Notes under the pieces: model-generated
What the model was told of the DNA's origin: nothing
Seen by the model: the letters and a program-made list of their open reading frames with translations, nothing else
Databases searched by the model: none
DNA from: Flavobacterium hungaricum
GTDB lineage: Bacteria; Bacteroidota; Bacteroidia; Flavobacteriales; Flavobacteriaceae
DNA length: 64,000 bases
Direction: 5' to 3'
NCBI RefSeq assembly: GCF_015182285.1
Contig: NZ_PRDM01000002.1
Coordinates: 1,116,001 to 1,180,000 of the forward strand
Shown here: positions 33,418 to 42,721 of the stretch, piece after piece
How the letters are laid out: each line of letters opens with the position of its first letter
Numbering within the stretch: the stretch's first letter is position 1
Made by a program: the position numbers and the translations under genes

Positions 33418-34704
33418 ATGATATATAAAAGAAGTAGTCAGCTTTTTGCTGAAGCAGAAAAAGTAATTCCGGGAGGTGTAAATTCTCCAGTAAGAGCATT
33501 TAAAGCGGTAGGAGGAACTCCGATTTTTGTAAAAAGTGCTAAAGGTGCTTATTTGTACGACGAAGACGGAAACAAATTAATAGATTATATTAACTCTTGG
33601 GGGCCAATGGTTTTGGGTCATGCTTACCAGCCTGTTGTAGACGCTGTTATTGAAAAAGCAAAACTAGGAACTTCATTTGGAATGCCTACTGAGTTGGAAA
33701 CAGAAATTGCAGCTTTGGCCGTTTCTATGGTTCCGAATATTGATAAAATTCGTTTTGTAAATTCGGGTACAGAAGCATGTATGAGTGCGATTCGTCTGGC
33801 TCGCGGGTTTACAAAAAGAGATAAAATCATCAAATTTGCAGGTTGTTATCACGGTCATTCTGATTCCTTTTTGATTCAGGCCGGAAGTGGTGCGGTAACT
33901 TTTGGAGCTCCAAACAGTCCAGGAGTTACAGAAGGAACTGCAAAAGATACTTTATTAGCGAAATACAATGATTTAGAAAATGTAAAAACTTTAATAGAAG
34001 CTAATAAAGGAGAAATTGCGGCCATTATTATTGAGCCTGTTGCTGGAAATATGGGCTGTATTCCGCCTCAAAAAGGATTCTTGCAAGGTTTAAGAGATTT
34101 GTGTTCTGCAAACGGAATTCTTTTAATTTTTGATGAGGTAATGACTGGTTTCCGTTTAGCAAAAGGCGGTGTTCAGGAATTATTTAATATTGACGCCGAT
34201 ATTGTTACTTTCGGAAAAGTAATCGGGGGCGGACTTCCGGTTGGAGCTTTTGCAGCACGTGAAGAAATCATGAATCATTTGGCACCTCTTGGGCCCGTTT
34301 ATCAGGCAGGGACTTTATCAGGAAATCCGTTGGCAATGGCGGCTGGATTGGCAATGTTACAAGCTTTAAATAATGATGCGGCAATCTTTACCCGTTTAGA
34401 AGAAAAAACAGCTTATTTAGAAGCAGGAATCGACCGAGTTTTAAAAGCGAATAATGTTGTTTTTACGATTAACAGAGTAGGTTCTATGATTTCTGTACAC
34501 TTTGATGCAAATCCTGTTGTTGATTTTCAAACAGCAGCAAAAGGAGATAATGAAACGTTTAAGAAATTCTTTCACGGTCTATTAAATGAGGGTGTTTATA
34601 TTGCGCCATCTGCATACGAAACATGGTTTATTACTGATGCTTTAACGTATGAAGATTTAGATTTTACCATCAATGCAATCGACAAAGTTTCTAAGAATTT
34701 CTAA
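33418..34704 (+). CDS. hemL: Glutamate-1-semialdehyde 2,1-aminomutase
   Basis: A 428-residue class III aminotransferase-fold enzyme. It starts with [25 protein letters not shown], which is characteristic. Further motifs are [27 protein letters not shown], the PLP Lys in [15 protein letters not shown] (about 267) and [16 protein letters not shown]. It makes 5-aminolevulinate for haem and other tetrapyrroles by the C5 route. A hairpin terminator follows at 34732. Confidence 0.97.
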   Translation: MIYKRSSQLFAEAEKVIPGGVNSPVRAFKAVGGTPIFVKSAKGAYLYDEDGNKLIDYINSWGPMVLGHAYQPVVDAVIEKAKLGTSFGMPTELETEIAALAVSMVPNIDKIRFVNSGTEACMSAIRLARGFTKRDKIIKFAGCYHGHSDSFLIQAGSGAVTFGAPNSPGVTEGTAKDTLLAKYNDLENVKTLIEANKGEIAAIIIEPVAGNMGCIPPQKGFLQGLRDLCSANGILLIFDEVMTGFRLAKGGVQELFNIDADIVTFGKVIGGGLPVGAFAAREEIMNHLAPLGPVYQAGTLSGNPLAMAAGLAMLQALNNDAAIFTRLEEKTAYLEAGIDRVLKANNVVFTINRVGSMISVHFDANPVVDFQTAAKGDNETFKKFFHGLLNEGVYIAPSAYETWFITDALTYEDLDFTINAIDKVSKNF

Positions 34705-34731
34705 AATTAGAACTATATTTTTTTTCAATTT

Positions 34732-34766
34732 AAGGCTCTGTTTTTGTTTAAAACAGAGCCTTTTTT
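34732..34766 (+). terminator. Intrinsic terminator after hemL
   Basis: 13-bp arms AAGGCTCTGTTTT / AAAACAGAGCCTT with a 5-base loop and a T-run. Confidence 0.9.
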
Positions 34767-34845
34767 ATTGCTTTTAGTGAGGAGAGTATCTTAGTTAATG
34801 AAAAGTTAATAAGGCTGTTTTTCTGCTTATCTTTAGAATAAAATT

Positions 34846-34853
34846 TATTTTTG
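34846..34853 (+). promoter_or_regulatory. Promoter -7 box TATTTTTG for the metalloprotease gene
   Basis: Matches TAnnTTTG, 30 bases before the ATG at 34884. The box follows the hemL terminator, so a separate transcription unit begins here. Confidence 0.45.
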
Positions 34854-34883
34854 TTTATCATATCACTATTAAAATAACCGTAA

Positions 34884-37358
34884 ATGAAGAAAATTTACAT
34901 TTTTGCTGCAACGATAGTTTTCACGCTATTGCCCGCAGGCCAATTTGCACAATCAAAAAAAGACAAATCTAAAAAAGGAGAAACTGCTGCAGCACCGCCA
35001 GAAAAAAAAGCAGAATCTTCTATAAAAGATTATAATAAAGTAATTACAAAAGATGCTGTTTCGGACCCAGGTCTTTTTACGGTACATAAAGTAGATAAAA
35101 AGTATTACTTTGAAATCCCAAACAAATATTTGAACAAAGACATGCTTTTGGTAAGCAGAATTGCTAAACTCCCTGCTAATTTGGGCGGTGGTTATGTAAA
35201 TGCAGGATCAGAAACCAATGAACAGCTCATTGTATGGCAGCGTTTTCAGGATAAAATTTTAATTAAATCAAAATCATTTAATGCAGTTGCAAATGATACG
35301 CTTCCGATTAGTATTTCGGTAAAAAATAATAATTACGAGCCGACATTATTTGCTTTTGATATCGCAGCATTTAGTAAGGATTCTGCCAATACAGTAATCG
35401 ATGTAACCAAATTTTACAGCACAGATGTTAAAGCAATCAGCGGTATATCCGCAGAAATGCGCGAAACTTATAAAGTAAAAGGGCTTGATGATTCTAGAAG
35501 TTTCATTAATAGTGTTAAAAGTTTTCCTATGAATATTGAGGTTATTCAGGATATGACGTATAACGCTTTAAAACCTTCTATGCTGGAAGATACCGAGACG
35601 ATTAGCATTCAAATGAATCAATCGATGATTTTACTTCCAGAAGTTCCTATGAAACCCCGAATTGCAGATCCTAGAGTGGGCTGGTTTACTGTGAGTCAAT
35701 ATGATTACGGAAGCAATGAATTGAAATCGGATCTTAAAACTTACATTCGCCGCTGGAGATTAGAACCAAAAGATCCAGAAGCTTATAATAGGGGAGAATT
35801 GACAGAGCCGATAAAACCTATTGTTTATTATTTGGATCCTGCAACGCCAGCAAAACTTAGAAAATACATCAAACAAGGTGTAGAAGAATGGCAGAAAGTT
35901 TTTGAAACAGCAGGTTTTAAAAATGCTATTATCGCAAAAGATGCTCCTACAAAAGAAGAAGACCCCGATTTTAGTCCAGAAGATATTCGTTATTCGGTGA
36001 TTCGATATGTGGCAAGTACAACAAGAAATGCAGTTGGACCAAGTGTTTCTGACCCTAGAACAGGCGAAATTATAGAAAGTGATGTAATATGGTATCACAA
36101 TCATTTACGTTCGTATAGAAACCGTTATTTGCTTGAAACTGGAGCGGCAAACCCATCGGCAAGAACTTTGCAGACAAGCGATGAAGAAATGGGCGAAATG
36201 ATGCGTATGGTAATCGCTCACGAAGTTGGGCATGCATTAGGATTTCCGCATAATATGGGAGCCAGCTGCGCTTTTGATGTTGAAAGTTACAGAAATGGTG
36301 CTTTTACACAAGAAAATGGAATCGCAGCCAGTATAATGGATTATGCACGCTATAATTACATAGCACAGCCTGGAGATCAAAACATTCGTTTTATCCGTAA
36401 AATGGGGGCTTACGATCATTATGCTTTGAATTGGGGATACAGAGTAATTCCGAATGCTAAAACGCCAGAAGACGAGAGAAAAACGCTGGACAAATGGATC
36501 TTGGAAAAAGCGGGAAATCCAGTTTATAAATTTGGAAAACAAAGCAGTGCTTTTGATCCATCTTCGCAGACAGAAGATATTGGAAACAATTCGATGAAAG
36601 CCGGTACTTACGGTATGAAAAACTTAGAATTTGTTGCCAGTCATTTAAGTGAATGGACCAGCAGTGTGACCAATAATTATCAGGATTTAGATGAATTGTA
36701 TAAAGAAATGCTGGATGTTTGGAGCCGTTATGTTGGGCATGTTGTAACCAATGTGGGCGGTGTTTATGAAAATACTAAAAATCCAGACCAGAAAGGAACT
36801 GTTTACGAAGTGGTGCCAAAAGCAAAACAATTAGAGGCTATGAACTGGCTTCAAACTAACGCTTTTGCTTCACCAACCTGGATCGTAAATATTAATGTAC
36901 TTAAAAATACAGATTACGCAGGTTATACAGAGCGTTTTCGAAATATTCAGGTACGTCAATTAAATAATTTAATGAGTCTGGGACGCATTGGGCGATTAAT
37001 GGACAACGAAATTCTGGGTGCCGAAACTTACAAAGCGCTGGATTTCTTTAAGGATCTTCGAAAAGGAATCTGGAAAGAAGCGAACGCAGCAGGAAATGTT
37101 ACTGTTTACAGAAGAAACCTGCAGCGTGCTTATATCGATAGAATGGCATTTTTGATGACAGAAGAAATTAAGCCAAACGACCGATCTACAGCTTATTACA
37201 ATGTATCTCAGTCAGATCTTAGGGCTCTCGTTCGCGGGGAGTTAACTAGTTTAAAAAAGACTTTAACAGCTGCAAAAGCTTTGGGAGGAAATACCGAAAC
37301 CAAATATCATTATGAGGATTGTATTAAAAGAATTGATTTAATATTGAATCCAAAGTAA
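34884..37358 (+). CDS. Zinc-dependent metalloprotease (DUF5117/DUF4953 type)
   Basis: An 824-residue exported protein. Signal peptide MKKIYIFAATIVFTLLPAG to FAQ, a Lys-rich linker, N-terminal DUF5118/5117-like region with LVSRIAKLPANLGGGYVNAGS, then the zinc-binding site HEVGHALGFPHN at about residue 446, followed by SIMDYARYNYIAQPGD (the Met-turn). This is a metzincin-like layout. It probably acts in the periplasm or outside the cell. No sorting domain for type IX secretion is seen at the end. It stands alone between two terminators. Confidence 0.92.
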   Translation: MKKIYIFAATIVFTLLPAGQFAQSKKDKSKKGETAAAPPEKKAESSIKDYNKVITKDAVSDPGLFTVHKVDKKYYFEIPNKYLNKDMLLVSRIAKLPANLGGGYVNAGSETNEQLIVWQRFQDKILIKSKSFNAVANDTLPISISVKNNNYEPTLFAFDIAAFSKDSANTVIDVTKFYSTDVKAISGISAEMRETYKVKGLDDSRSFINSVKSFPMNIEVIQDMTYNALKPSMLEDTETISIQMNQSMILLPEVPMKPRIADPRVGWFTVSQYDYGSNELKSDLKTYIRRWRLEPKDPEAYNRGELTEPIKPIVYYLDPATPAKLRKYIKQGVEEWQKVFETAGFKNAIIAKDAPTKEEDPDFSPEDIRYSVIRYVASTTRNAVGPSVSDPRTGEIIESDVIWYHNHLRSYRNRYLLETGAANPSARTLQTSDEEMGEMMRMVIAHEVGHALGFPHNMGASCAFDVESYRNGAFTQENGIAASIMDYARYNYIAQPGDQNIRFIRKMGAYDHYALNWGYRVIPNAKTPEDERKTLDKWILEKAGNPVYKFGKQSSAFDPSSQTEDIGNNSMKAGTYGMKNLEFVASHLSEWTSSVTNNYQDLDELYKEMLDVWSRYVGHVVTNVGGVYENTKNPDQKGTVYEVVPKAKQLEAMNWLQTNAFASPTWIVNINVLKNTDYAGYTERFRNIQVRQLNNLMSLGRIGRLMDNEILGAETYKALDFFKDLRKGIWKEANAAGNVTVYRRNLQRAYIDRMAFLMTEEIKPNDRSTAYYNVSQSDLRALVRGELTSLKKTLTAAKALGGNTETKYHYEDCIKRIDLILNPK

Positions 37359-37380
37359 TACCAAAGTAACAAGAAACAAA

Positions 37381-37410
37381 AAAGAGGCTTTAAAAGCCTC
37401 TTTTTTGTTT
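37381..37410. terminator. Bidirectional terminator between metalloprotease and DUF4890 genes
   Basis: AGAGGCTTT / AAAGCCTCT arms with a 2-base gap and T-run on the plus side. A close cousin is at 38282-38310 after the paralogue, so the terminator was probably duplicated with the gene. Confidence 0.85.
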
Positions 37411-37419
37411 AAATGAATG

Positions 37420-38157
37420 TTATTTTTTATCTTTTTTATGCTCCTTCATTTTGTCTTTGTGCTCTTTTTGAAGTGCGGTCCATTTTTTATATTGATCTGT
37501 ATTTAAAATAGATTTCATTTTAGCATCAGCTGCTTTGTGATCTTCTTCCATTTGTTTTTTCATGGCTTTTCTTTCAGCTTCAGTTGGTTTTGCATCACCT
37601 CTGCTTTTTTTAAGCATTGCCATTTTGGTACTTCTTTCAGATAAAAGCTCGCTCACTTGTTTTTGCTGATCCGCATTTAAATTTAAATCTGTTGTTAATT
37701 TTTGCAAATGTGCAGCGTTACGTTCTTCCGGGTTTTTAAAGTCACCTTTATGATTTCTTTTACCATGATGTCCTTTGTGTTCTTTTTTAAGGGCCGTCCA
37801 TTTTGCATATTGATCAGCATTTAAAATCGCTTTTACTTTTGCATCGTTAGCTTCTTTTTCAGCAGTCATTTGTTTTTTAAAAGCTTCTCTTTCGGTATCA
37901 GTAGGTTTTGTTTTACTGTCTTTTCTGGTTTCTTTGAATTTTTGTTCTTTAGCAGTTCTTTCAGCCAAAAGTTGTTTAAATTGTTCTTGTTGTTTTTTAT
38001 CTAAACTTAATTCAGAAGTTAATTTTTGTAAACGCTTTTCGTTACGTTGTTCTGGAGTTAAATGTTCTTTTTGGGCATGTGATGTTTTTTGGCTCACATC
38101 TTGTGCAAAACTTACTATTCCAACGAATAATAAAGCAGCAATAAATAATTTTTTCAT
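37420..38157 (-). CDS. DUF4890 (LTxxQ/Spy-like) periplasmic protein, two-repeat
   Basis: A 245-residue protein with signal MKKLFIAALLFVGIVSFAQ and two copies of a roughly 110-residue unit. Each begins with a (T/A)PEQRNEKRLQKLT or PEERNAAHLQKLT helix, then SLDKKQQEQFKQLLAERTAK / NLNADQQKQVSELLSERSTK, and ends DAKxKxILNxDQYxKWTALxKEH. The helical, Lys-rich repeats with LTPEQ recall Spy/CpxP chaperones. The ATG at 38157 is used; the longer frame begins at TTG. Confidence 0.9.
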   Translation of the reverse strand: MKKLFIAALLFVGIVSFAQDVSQKTSHAQKEHLTPEQRNEKRLQKLTSELSLDKKQQEQFKQLLAERTAKEQKFKETRKDSKTKPTDTEREAFKKQMTAEKEANDAKVKAILNADQYAKWTALKKEHKGHHGKRNHKGDFKNPEERNAAHLQKLTTDLNLNADQQKQVSELLSERSTKMAMLKKSRGDAKPTEAERKAMKKQMEEDHKAADAKMKSILNTDQYKKWTALQKEHKDKMKEHKKDKK

Positions 38158-38281
38158 TTTTCGTTTTTTTTTAAGGTTATAGCAATTAGACTTCAATGAT
38201 TATACTAAGTTTAATCGAATTGTCAGATTTGTCTTTTATTTAACACAAATTATTAAAGAAAAGCTAATGATTAGAAATAAT

Positions 38282-38310
38282 AAAAAAGAGGCTTCTAAAG
38301 CCTCTTTTTT
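38282..38310. terminator. Terminator after the frameshifted DUF4890 gene
   Basis: 13-bp perfect arms AAAAAAGAGGCTT / AAGCCTCTTTTTT around CTA. Usable on both strands. Confidence 0.88.
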
Positions 38311-38313
38311 GTA

Positions 38314-38726
38314 TTAAATTTTTTCTTTGCGATCTTTGATTTTATCCATCATCTTTTCCTTTTTTTCTTCCTGAAGTGTTTTCCACTTAGTGTATTGGTC
38401 TGGTTTTAAGATTGATTTCATTTTGGCGTCATTCGCAGCAACTTCGTCTTCCATTTGTTTTTTAAAAGCTGCTTTTTCTTCAGCAGTGGTTTTACATTAC
38501 TGTCTTTTCTTTCTTTGCGTGCTTCCTTAAATTGTTCCGCTTTAGCACTTCTTTCTGCTAAAAGCTGTTTTACCTGTGTTTGTTGATTTGCATCTAAACT
38601 TAATTCAGATGTTAATTTTTGCAATTGTTTTTCATTGCGTTGTTCAGGAGTTAAACGTTCTCTTCTTTCTTGTGCAAAACTTGCTATTCCAACAAATAGC
38701 AAAGCAGCAATTAATAATTTTTTCAT
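38314..38726 (-). pseudogene. DUF4890 paralogue with one-base frameshift
   Basis: Starts ATG 38726 with MKKLLIAALLFVGIASFAQ and follows the single-repeat DUF4890 pattern to KERKDSNVKP. Near 38487-38489 one base is missing relative to the two-repeat paralogue: AAACC-ACTGCT should read AAACCNACTGCT. Restoring it gives TAEEKAAFKKQMEDEVAAND, then KMKSILKPDQYTKWKTLQEE, and a stop at 38314-38316, for 137 residues. As it stands the frame ends at 38418 after 102 residues. This could be a real pseudogene or a sequencing error; no slippery run is present. Confidence 0.85.
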
Positions 38727-38914
38727 TTGTAGTTTTTTTAAAGTTATACCAATTAGACTTTTATAAGAGTAATAGGTTTAATTGAAGTTTAAGAATTATA
38801 AATTATTTAACAGTTTGAAAACGAATATCTTAAAATGAAATTAGTTCTTTTAAAAGTACGAATTATTTGCTTATTTTTAGAGTATCAACCAATTATAACT
38901 AAGAAATAGAAAAT

Positions 38915-39940
38915 ATGAACACAGCTGGTAATGTCGAAAATCATAAAATTGCTTTTTTCTCTACACAACCTTATGACAAGGTATTTTTTAATAAATACAA
39001 TACTGATTTTAAATTTAATCTTGATTTTTATGAAACGCAGTTAAATCCGCAGACTGTAGTTTTAATAGAAAATGCCTCTATTGTATGTGTGTTTGTAAAT
39101 GATATTGTAAACGAACAGGTTATAAAACAATTGGCAGACAAGAATATAAAAATTATCGCCTTACGTTGTGCAGGATTTAATAATGTAGATCTAGAAGCTG
39201 CCAAAAAATATGGTATTAAAGTTTGTCGTGTTCCGGCGTATTCACCTCAGGCAGTTGCAGAACACGCCATGGCCATGATTTTAACTTTAAACAGAAAAAC
39301 ACATAAAGCCTATAACAGAGTTCGTGAGCAAAATTTCTCTCTAAACGGATTATTAGGTTTTGATTTGTTCGGAAAAACAGTCGGAATCATCGGAACGGGA
39401 AATATCGGAAAAGCTTTTGCTAAAATTGCATTAGGTTTTGGCTGTAAAGTTCTCGCTTATGATATTGTACAAAATGAGGAGATGAGACACGATGGTGTTT
39501 CTTTTGTTGGTTTAGAAGAAATATTCAAATCAAGCGATATTATTTCCCTTCATTGCCCTTTAAATGATCAAACCAAGCATGTGATCAACAAAACGTCAAT
39601 TTCCTTCATGAAAGACAATGTTATGATTATCAACACCAGTCGCGGCGGATTAATTGAAACTTCGTCGGTTATTGAAGGTTTGAAAGAAGGAAAAATAGCT
39701 TATTTAGGAATTGATGTTTACGAACAAGAAGAAAAATTATTTTTTAGAGATCTTTCAGCAGACATTATTCAGGACGATAATATTCAGCGTTTAATGAGTT
39801 TTCCCAATGTTTTGGTTACCGCACATCAGGCATTTTTTACCAATGAAGCCCTAACCCAGATTGCATTGGTAACTTTCAATAATATAAAATCATTATTGAT
39901 CGAAAATGATATAGAAAATAAGGCAGCGCTGCTGGTTTAA
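38915..39940 (+). CDS. D-lactate dehydrogenase-like 2-hydroxyacid dehydrogenase
   Basis: A 341-residue enzyme of the fermentative D-LDH group: IAFFSTQPYDKVFFNKYN at the start, IIGTGNIGKAFAKIALGFG Rossmann motif at about 155, catalytic Arg in NTSRGGLIETSSVIEGL and GIDVYEQEEKLFF with Glu, then VTAHQAFFTNEALTQIA with the catalytic His. It probably reduces pyruvate to D-lactate with NADH. It is distinct from the other dehydrogenase at 29537. Monocistronic by position. Confidence 0.93.
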   Translation: MNTAGNVENHKIAFFSTQPYDKVFFNKYNTDFKFNLDFYETQLNPQTVVLIENASIVCVFVNDIVNEQVIKQLADKNIKIIALRCAGFNNVDLEAAKKYGIKVCRVPAYSPQAVAEHAMAMILTLNRKTHKAYNRVREQNFSLNGLLGFDLFGKTVGIIGTGNIGKAFAKIALGFGCKVLAYDIVQNEEMRHDGVSFVGLEEIFKSSDIISLHCPLNDQTKHVINKTSISFMKDNVMIINTSRGGLIETSSVIEGLKEGKIAYLGIDVYEQEEKLFFRDLSADIIQDDNIQRLMSFPNVLVTAHQAFFTNEALTQIALVTFNNIKSLLIENDIENKAALLV

Positions 39941-40055
39941 ATTGAATTAGAGCTGCAAACCGGACACGTTTTAAGTCTGCTGGGTGTATGGTGTCGAATA
40001 TTTTTTGTAATTTAATAAGATGAAAAGGAATTTAATGAAATTTAAATCACAAATT

Positions 40056-40655
40056 ATGAAACAGATCATCTGGTTTTTTGCATCAATTGTGCTTTTTTCT
40101 TCTTGTCAAAGTAAAGAGAAAACCAAAGAAAATATTGTAAAGACGATTGCTTTAGATACGTTGTCTAAAACGGTTGCTGGTACAGCGAATTTAAACGAAG
40201 TTCCTGAAAAAGATCATAAAACAGTACAAATGATCAGGGAACAGCTTTTAGTATTACTAAAAAATGATCTGCCTGCAATGAAAAAAGAAGATCGTTTTTT
40301 CTTTTACGATGCTTTTGATTTAAATAACGATAAAAAGGACGACTATTTTGTTGGTTTCTCCAATTCTTATTTCTGCGGCAGCGGCGGCTGTTCGGGTTTT
40401 ATTTTAAATAATGACGGCAGTTTGATCAATAAATTTTCTGTAACCGATTTCCCGATTTTAGTGACAACAACTTCTTCTGAAAAGTTCTACGATCTTTTAA
40501 TGAAAAGCGGCGGATTGTATCATTTGGTCAAAATGAAAGAAGGAAAATATCCGTCCAATCCTTCAATAGAAGAGAAATGGAAAGGAGAGGCTCCAAAAGA
40601 AAGCATTAAAGTTTTGGATATTTATGACAAGAAACTAGAGAAGTATTCTTTTTAA
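40056..40655 (+). CDS. Putative lipoprotein with Asp/Asn-rich loop
   Basis: A 199-residue protein with signal MKQIIWFFASIVLFSSCQSK (Cys about 17). A middle segment FYDAFDLNNDKKDDYFVGFS has the spacing of a calcium-binding DxNxDxxxD loop, as in FG-GAP or EF-hand-like repeats, followed by the Cys/Gly loop YFCGSGGCSGF. Longer frames begin at 40020 or 40035, but the lipoprotein signal fits best from 40056. No named family. Function unknown. Confidence 0.8.
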   Translation: MKQIIWFFASIVLFSSCQSKEKTKENIVKTIALDTLSKTVAGTANLNEVPEKDHKTVQMIREQLLVLLKNDLPAMKKEDRFFFYDAFDLNNDKKDDYFVGFSNSYFCGSGGCSGFILNNDGSLINKFSVTDFPILVTTTSSEKFYDLLMKSGGLYHLVKMKEGKYPSNPSIEEKWKGEAPKESIKVLDIYDKKLEKYSF

Positions 40656-40661
40656 AATAGA

Positions 40662-40695
40662 AAACCCGACAGGTTTTTAAAAACCTGTCGGGTTT
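40662..40695. terminator. Bidirectional terminator hairpin AAACCCGACAGG
   Basis: Palindrome with the same stem as 7497-7530; 40655 (+) and lysS (-) end on either side. The identity of stems at unrelated genes suggests a mobile terminator-like repeat. Confidence 0.85.
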
Positions 40696-40733
40696 GAAAT
40701 ATTATAAATCTAGATTGGAATTTTTAAGAAAAA

Positions 40734-42437
40734 TTACCCCACCAACTCCACAAATTTAAACTCACCATCAACAGCAACTTTAGTCAAGCCATGTTTAGCT
40801 AAGTTTTTCATAGAAGAATCCCATTTTTTACCGCTTAAGTTTGCAGCAACTTTAAGCTGAGCTAATTCCATTTTATTTTCGTTAGCTTTTAATAAAGTAA
40901 TAATTATTTTCTCTTCATCATTTAATTCCACTTGAGCCAATTTTTTCTCCGGACGCATTTGCGGGAACAATAAAACTTCCTGGATAGAAGCGTTGTTTGT
41001 CAAATACATAATCAAACGATCCATTCCAATTCCCATTCCAGAAGTTGGCGGCATACCGTATTCAAGCGCTCTTAAGAAATCTTCGTCGATAACACCATTT
41101 GCTTCATCATCACCTTTTTCAGCCAAACGCATCTGGTCTTCAAAACGCTCACGCTGATCAATTGGATCATTTAATTCAGAATACGCGTTTGCAATTTCTT
41201 TACCGCAAACCATTAATTCAAAACGTTCTGTAAGATCTGGATTGTCTCTGTGTTCTTTACAAAGAGGTGACATTTCTTTAGGATAATCTGTAATGAAAGT
41301 TGGCTGAATATAGTTTCCTTCGCATTTAGCACCGAAAATTTCATCTATTAATTTTCCTTTACCCATTGTTTTGTCAACGTCAATTCCCATTCCTCTTGCA
41401 GCCTCAAACAATTCTTCTTCGGTTTTACCAGAAATATCAAAACCAGTAAAATGTTTAATAGAATCGGTCATGGTAACACGTGCATAAGGCGCTTTAAAAT
41501 TGATTTTATGCTCGCCAAAAGTCACTTCGCTGGTTCCGTTTACGGCAATTGCACAATGCTCAAGCAAGCCTTCTGCAAATTCCATCATCCAGTTGTAGTC
41601 TTTGTAGGCTACATATATTTCCATTGCGGTAAATTCTGGATTGTGCGTTCTGTCCATTCCTTCATTTCTGAAGTTTTTCGAGAATTCATAAACACCTTCA
41701 AAACCACCAACAATTAATCTTTTCAAATACAATTCATTCGCAATACGCATGTAAAGCGGAATGTCAAGCGAATTATGATGCGTAATAAAAGGTCTTGCAG
41801 CAGCTCCACCAGGAATTGATTGTAAAACTGGAGTTTCAACTTCAAGATATCCAGCATCGTTAAAATAACCACGCATTGCAGTATACAACTTCGTACGTTT
41901 GATAAAGTTTTCTTTAACCTGCGGATTAACAGTTAAATCTACATAACGCATTCTGTAACGTAACTCAGGATCTGTAAAAGCATCGTGAACGTTTCCGTCT
42001 ACATCCACTCTTGGTAAAGGCAGCGGACGAAGCGTTTTACTCAAAAAAGTAAATCCGCTGACGCGAACGCATTGCGCACCAACTTGTGTAGTGAACAATT
42101 CACCTTCGACACCAATAAAGTCTCCTAAATCAGTTAATTTTTTAAAAACCGTATTGTACAAAGTTTTATCATCACCTTCACACAAAACATCACGATTTAC
42201 GTACAATTGAATACGTCCTTCGCTATCCTGCAATTCAGCAAAACAAGCTTTACCTTGATCACGAACACTCATTAAACGTCCCGCAACGATAACCTTCTTA
42301 CCTTCTTCAAAAGTTTCCTTTATCTGCTTAGATGTATGATTTACAGGAAAAAGATTTGCTGGATAAGGATTGATTCCTAAGTTGCGTAAGTTCTGAAGTT
42401 TTTCTCTTCTAATGATTTCTTGTTCTGATAATGCCAT
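40734..42437 (-). CDS. lysS: Lysyl-tRNA synthetase, class II, with C-terminal extension
   Basis: A 567-residue enzyme. OB-fold anticodon domain first (VIVAGRLMSVRDQGKACFAELQD), then motif 2 FRNEGMDRTHNPEFTAMEIY and motif 3 GMGIGMDRLIMYL. The usual end (FPQMRPEK) comes near residue 500, about where E. coli LysS stops. About 65 more residues follow (ELNDEEKIIITLLKANENK to FKFVELVG), which resemble a small winged-helix. The promoter box TATCTTTG (42470-42463, minus) is 26 bases before the ATG. Confidence 0.97.
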   Translation of the reverse strand: MALSEQEIIRREKLQNLRNLGINPYPANLFPVNHTSKQIKETFEEGKKVIVAGRLMSVRDQGKACFAELQDSEGRIQLYVNRDVLCEGDDKTLYNTVFKKLTDLGDFIGVEGELFTTQVGAQCVRVSGFTFLSKTLRPLPLPRVDVDGNVHDAFTDPELRYRMRYVDLTVNPQVKENFIKRTKLYTAMRGYFNDAGYLEVETPVLQSIPGGAAARPFITHHNSLDIPLYMRIANELYLKRLIVGGFEGVYEFSKNFRNEGMDRTHNPEFTAMEIYVAYKDYNWMMEFAEGLLEHCAIAVNGTSEVTFGEHKINFKAPYARVTMTDSIKHFTGFDISGKTEEELFEAARGMGIDVDKTMGKGKLIDEIFGAKCEGNYIQPTFITDYPKEMSPLCKEHRDNPDLTERFELMVCGKEIANAYSELNDPIDQRERFEDQMRLAEKGDDEANGVIDEDFLRALEYGMPPTSGMGIGMDRLIMYLTNNASIQEVLLFPQMRPEKKLAQVELNDEEKIIITLLKANENKMELAQLKVAANLSGKKWDSSMKNLAKHGLTKVAVDGEFKFVELVG

Positions 42438-42462
42438 TTTGTGCTTTATTTTTTTAAGTGCG

Positions 42463-42470
42463 CAAAGATA
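42463..42470 (-). promoter_or_regulatory. Promoter -7 box TATCTTTG of lysS
   Basis: Matches TAnnTTTG on the minus strand, 26 bases before the start codon. Confidence 0.5.
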
Positions 42471-42545
42471 AAAAAAAGAATGCAGAATTTAGGATGCAGT
42501 TTTTAGATTTTTTGCAGCACCAATTTATTGTATTTCAATGACGTT

Positions 42546-42618
42546 CAGTCCCGCTATCCGCATGTATCTTTTCCTCCCTAAAGAAGGGAGAAAAAGGATA
42601 CCGCTTCTATCGGGGCTG
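42546..42618. repeat. Imperfect palindromic repeat (CCCGCTATCCG / CGGGGCTG)
   Basis: CAGTCCCGCTATCCGC at the left is an imperfect complement of GCTTCTATCGGGGCTG at the right, with a central hairpin CTCCCTAAAGAAGGGAG. It resembles an intergenic repeat type seen in other flavobacteria. It lies in the spacer between lysS and the three-lipoprotein set. Confidence 0.65.
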
Positions 42619-42670
42619 GATTAGAGGTTTTTGTTTTCAAAAGAAGTTATAGTAAGGATGTTTAGAAAAT

Positions 42671-42711
42671 AGTAATCTTAGTATCTTAGCTTCTTAGAAA
42701 CTTAGAATTCT
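42671..42711. repeat. Degenerate period-8 repeat, copy 4
   Basis: ATCTTAGT, ATCTTAGC, TTCTTAGA, AACTTAGA just before the first lipoprotein gene of the triplet. Confidence 0.65.
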
Positions 42712-42721
42712 ATCCTGATAA

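Noticed and set aside
38418-38726. Programmed frameshift in the DUF4890 paralogue
   Set aside because: There is no slippery heptamer or downstream stem at the site; simple deletion explains it.
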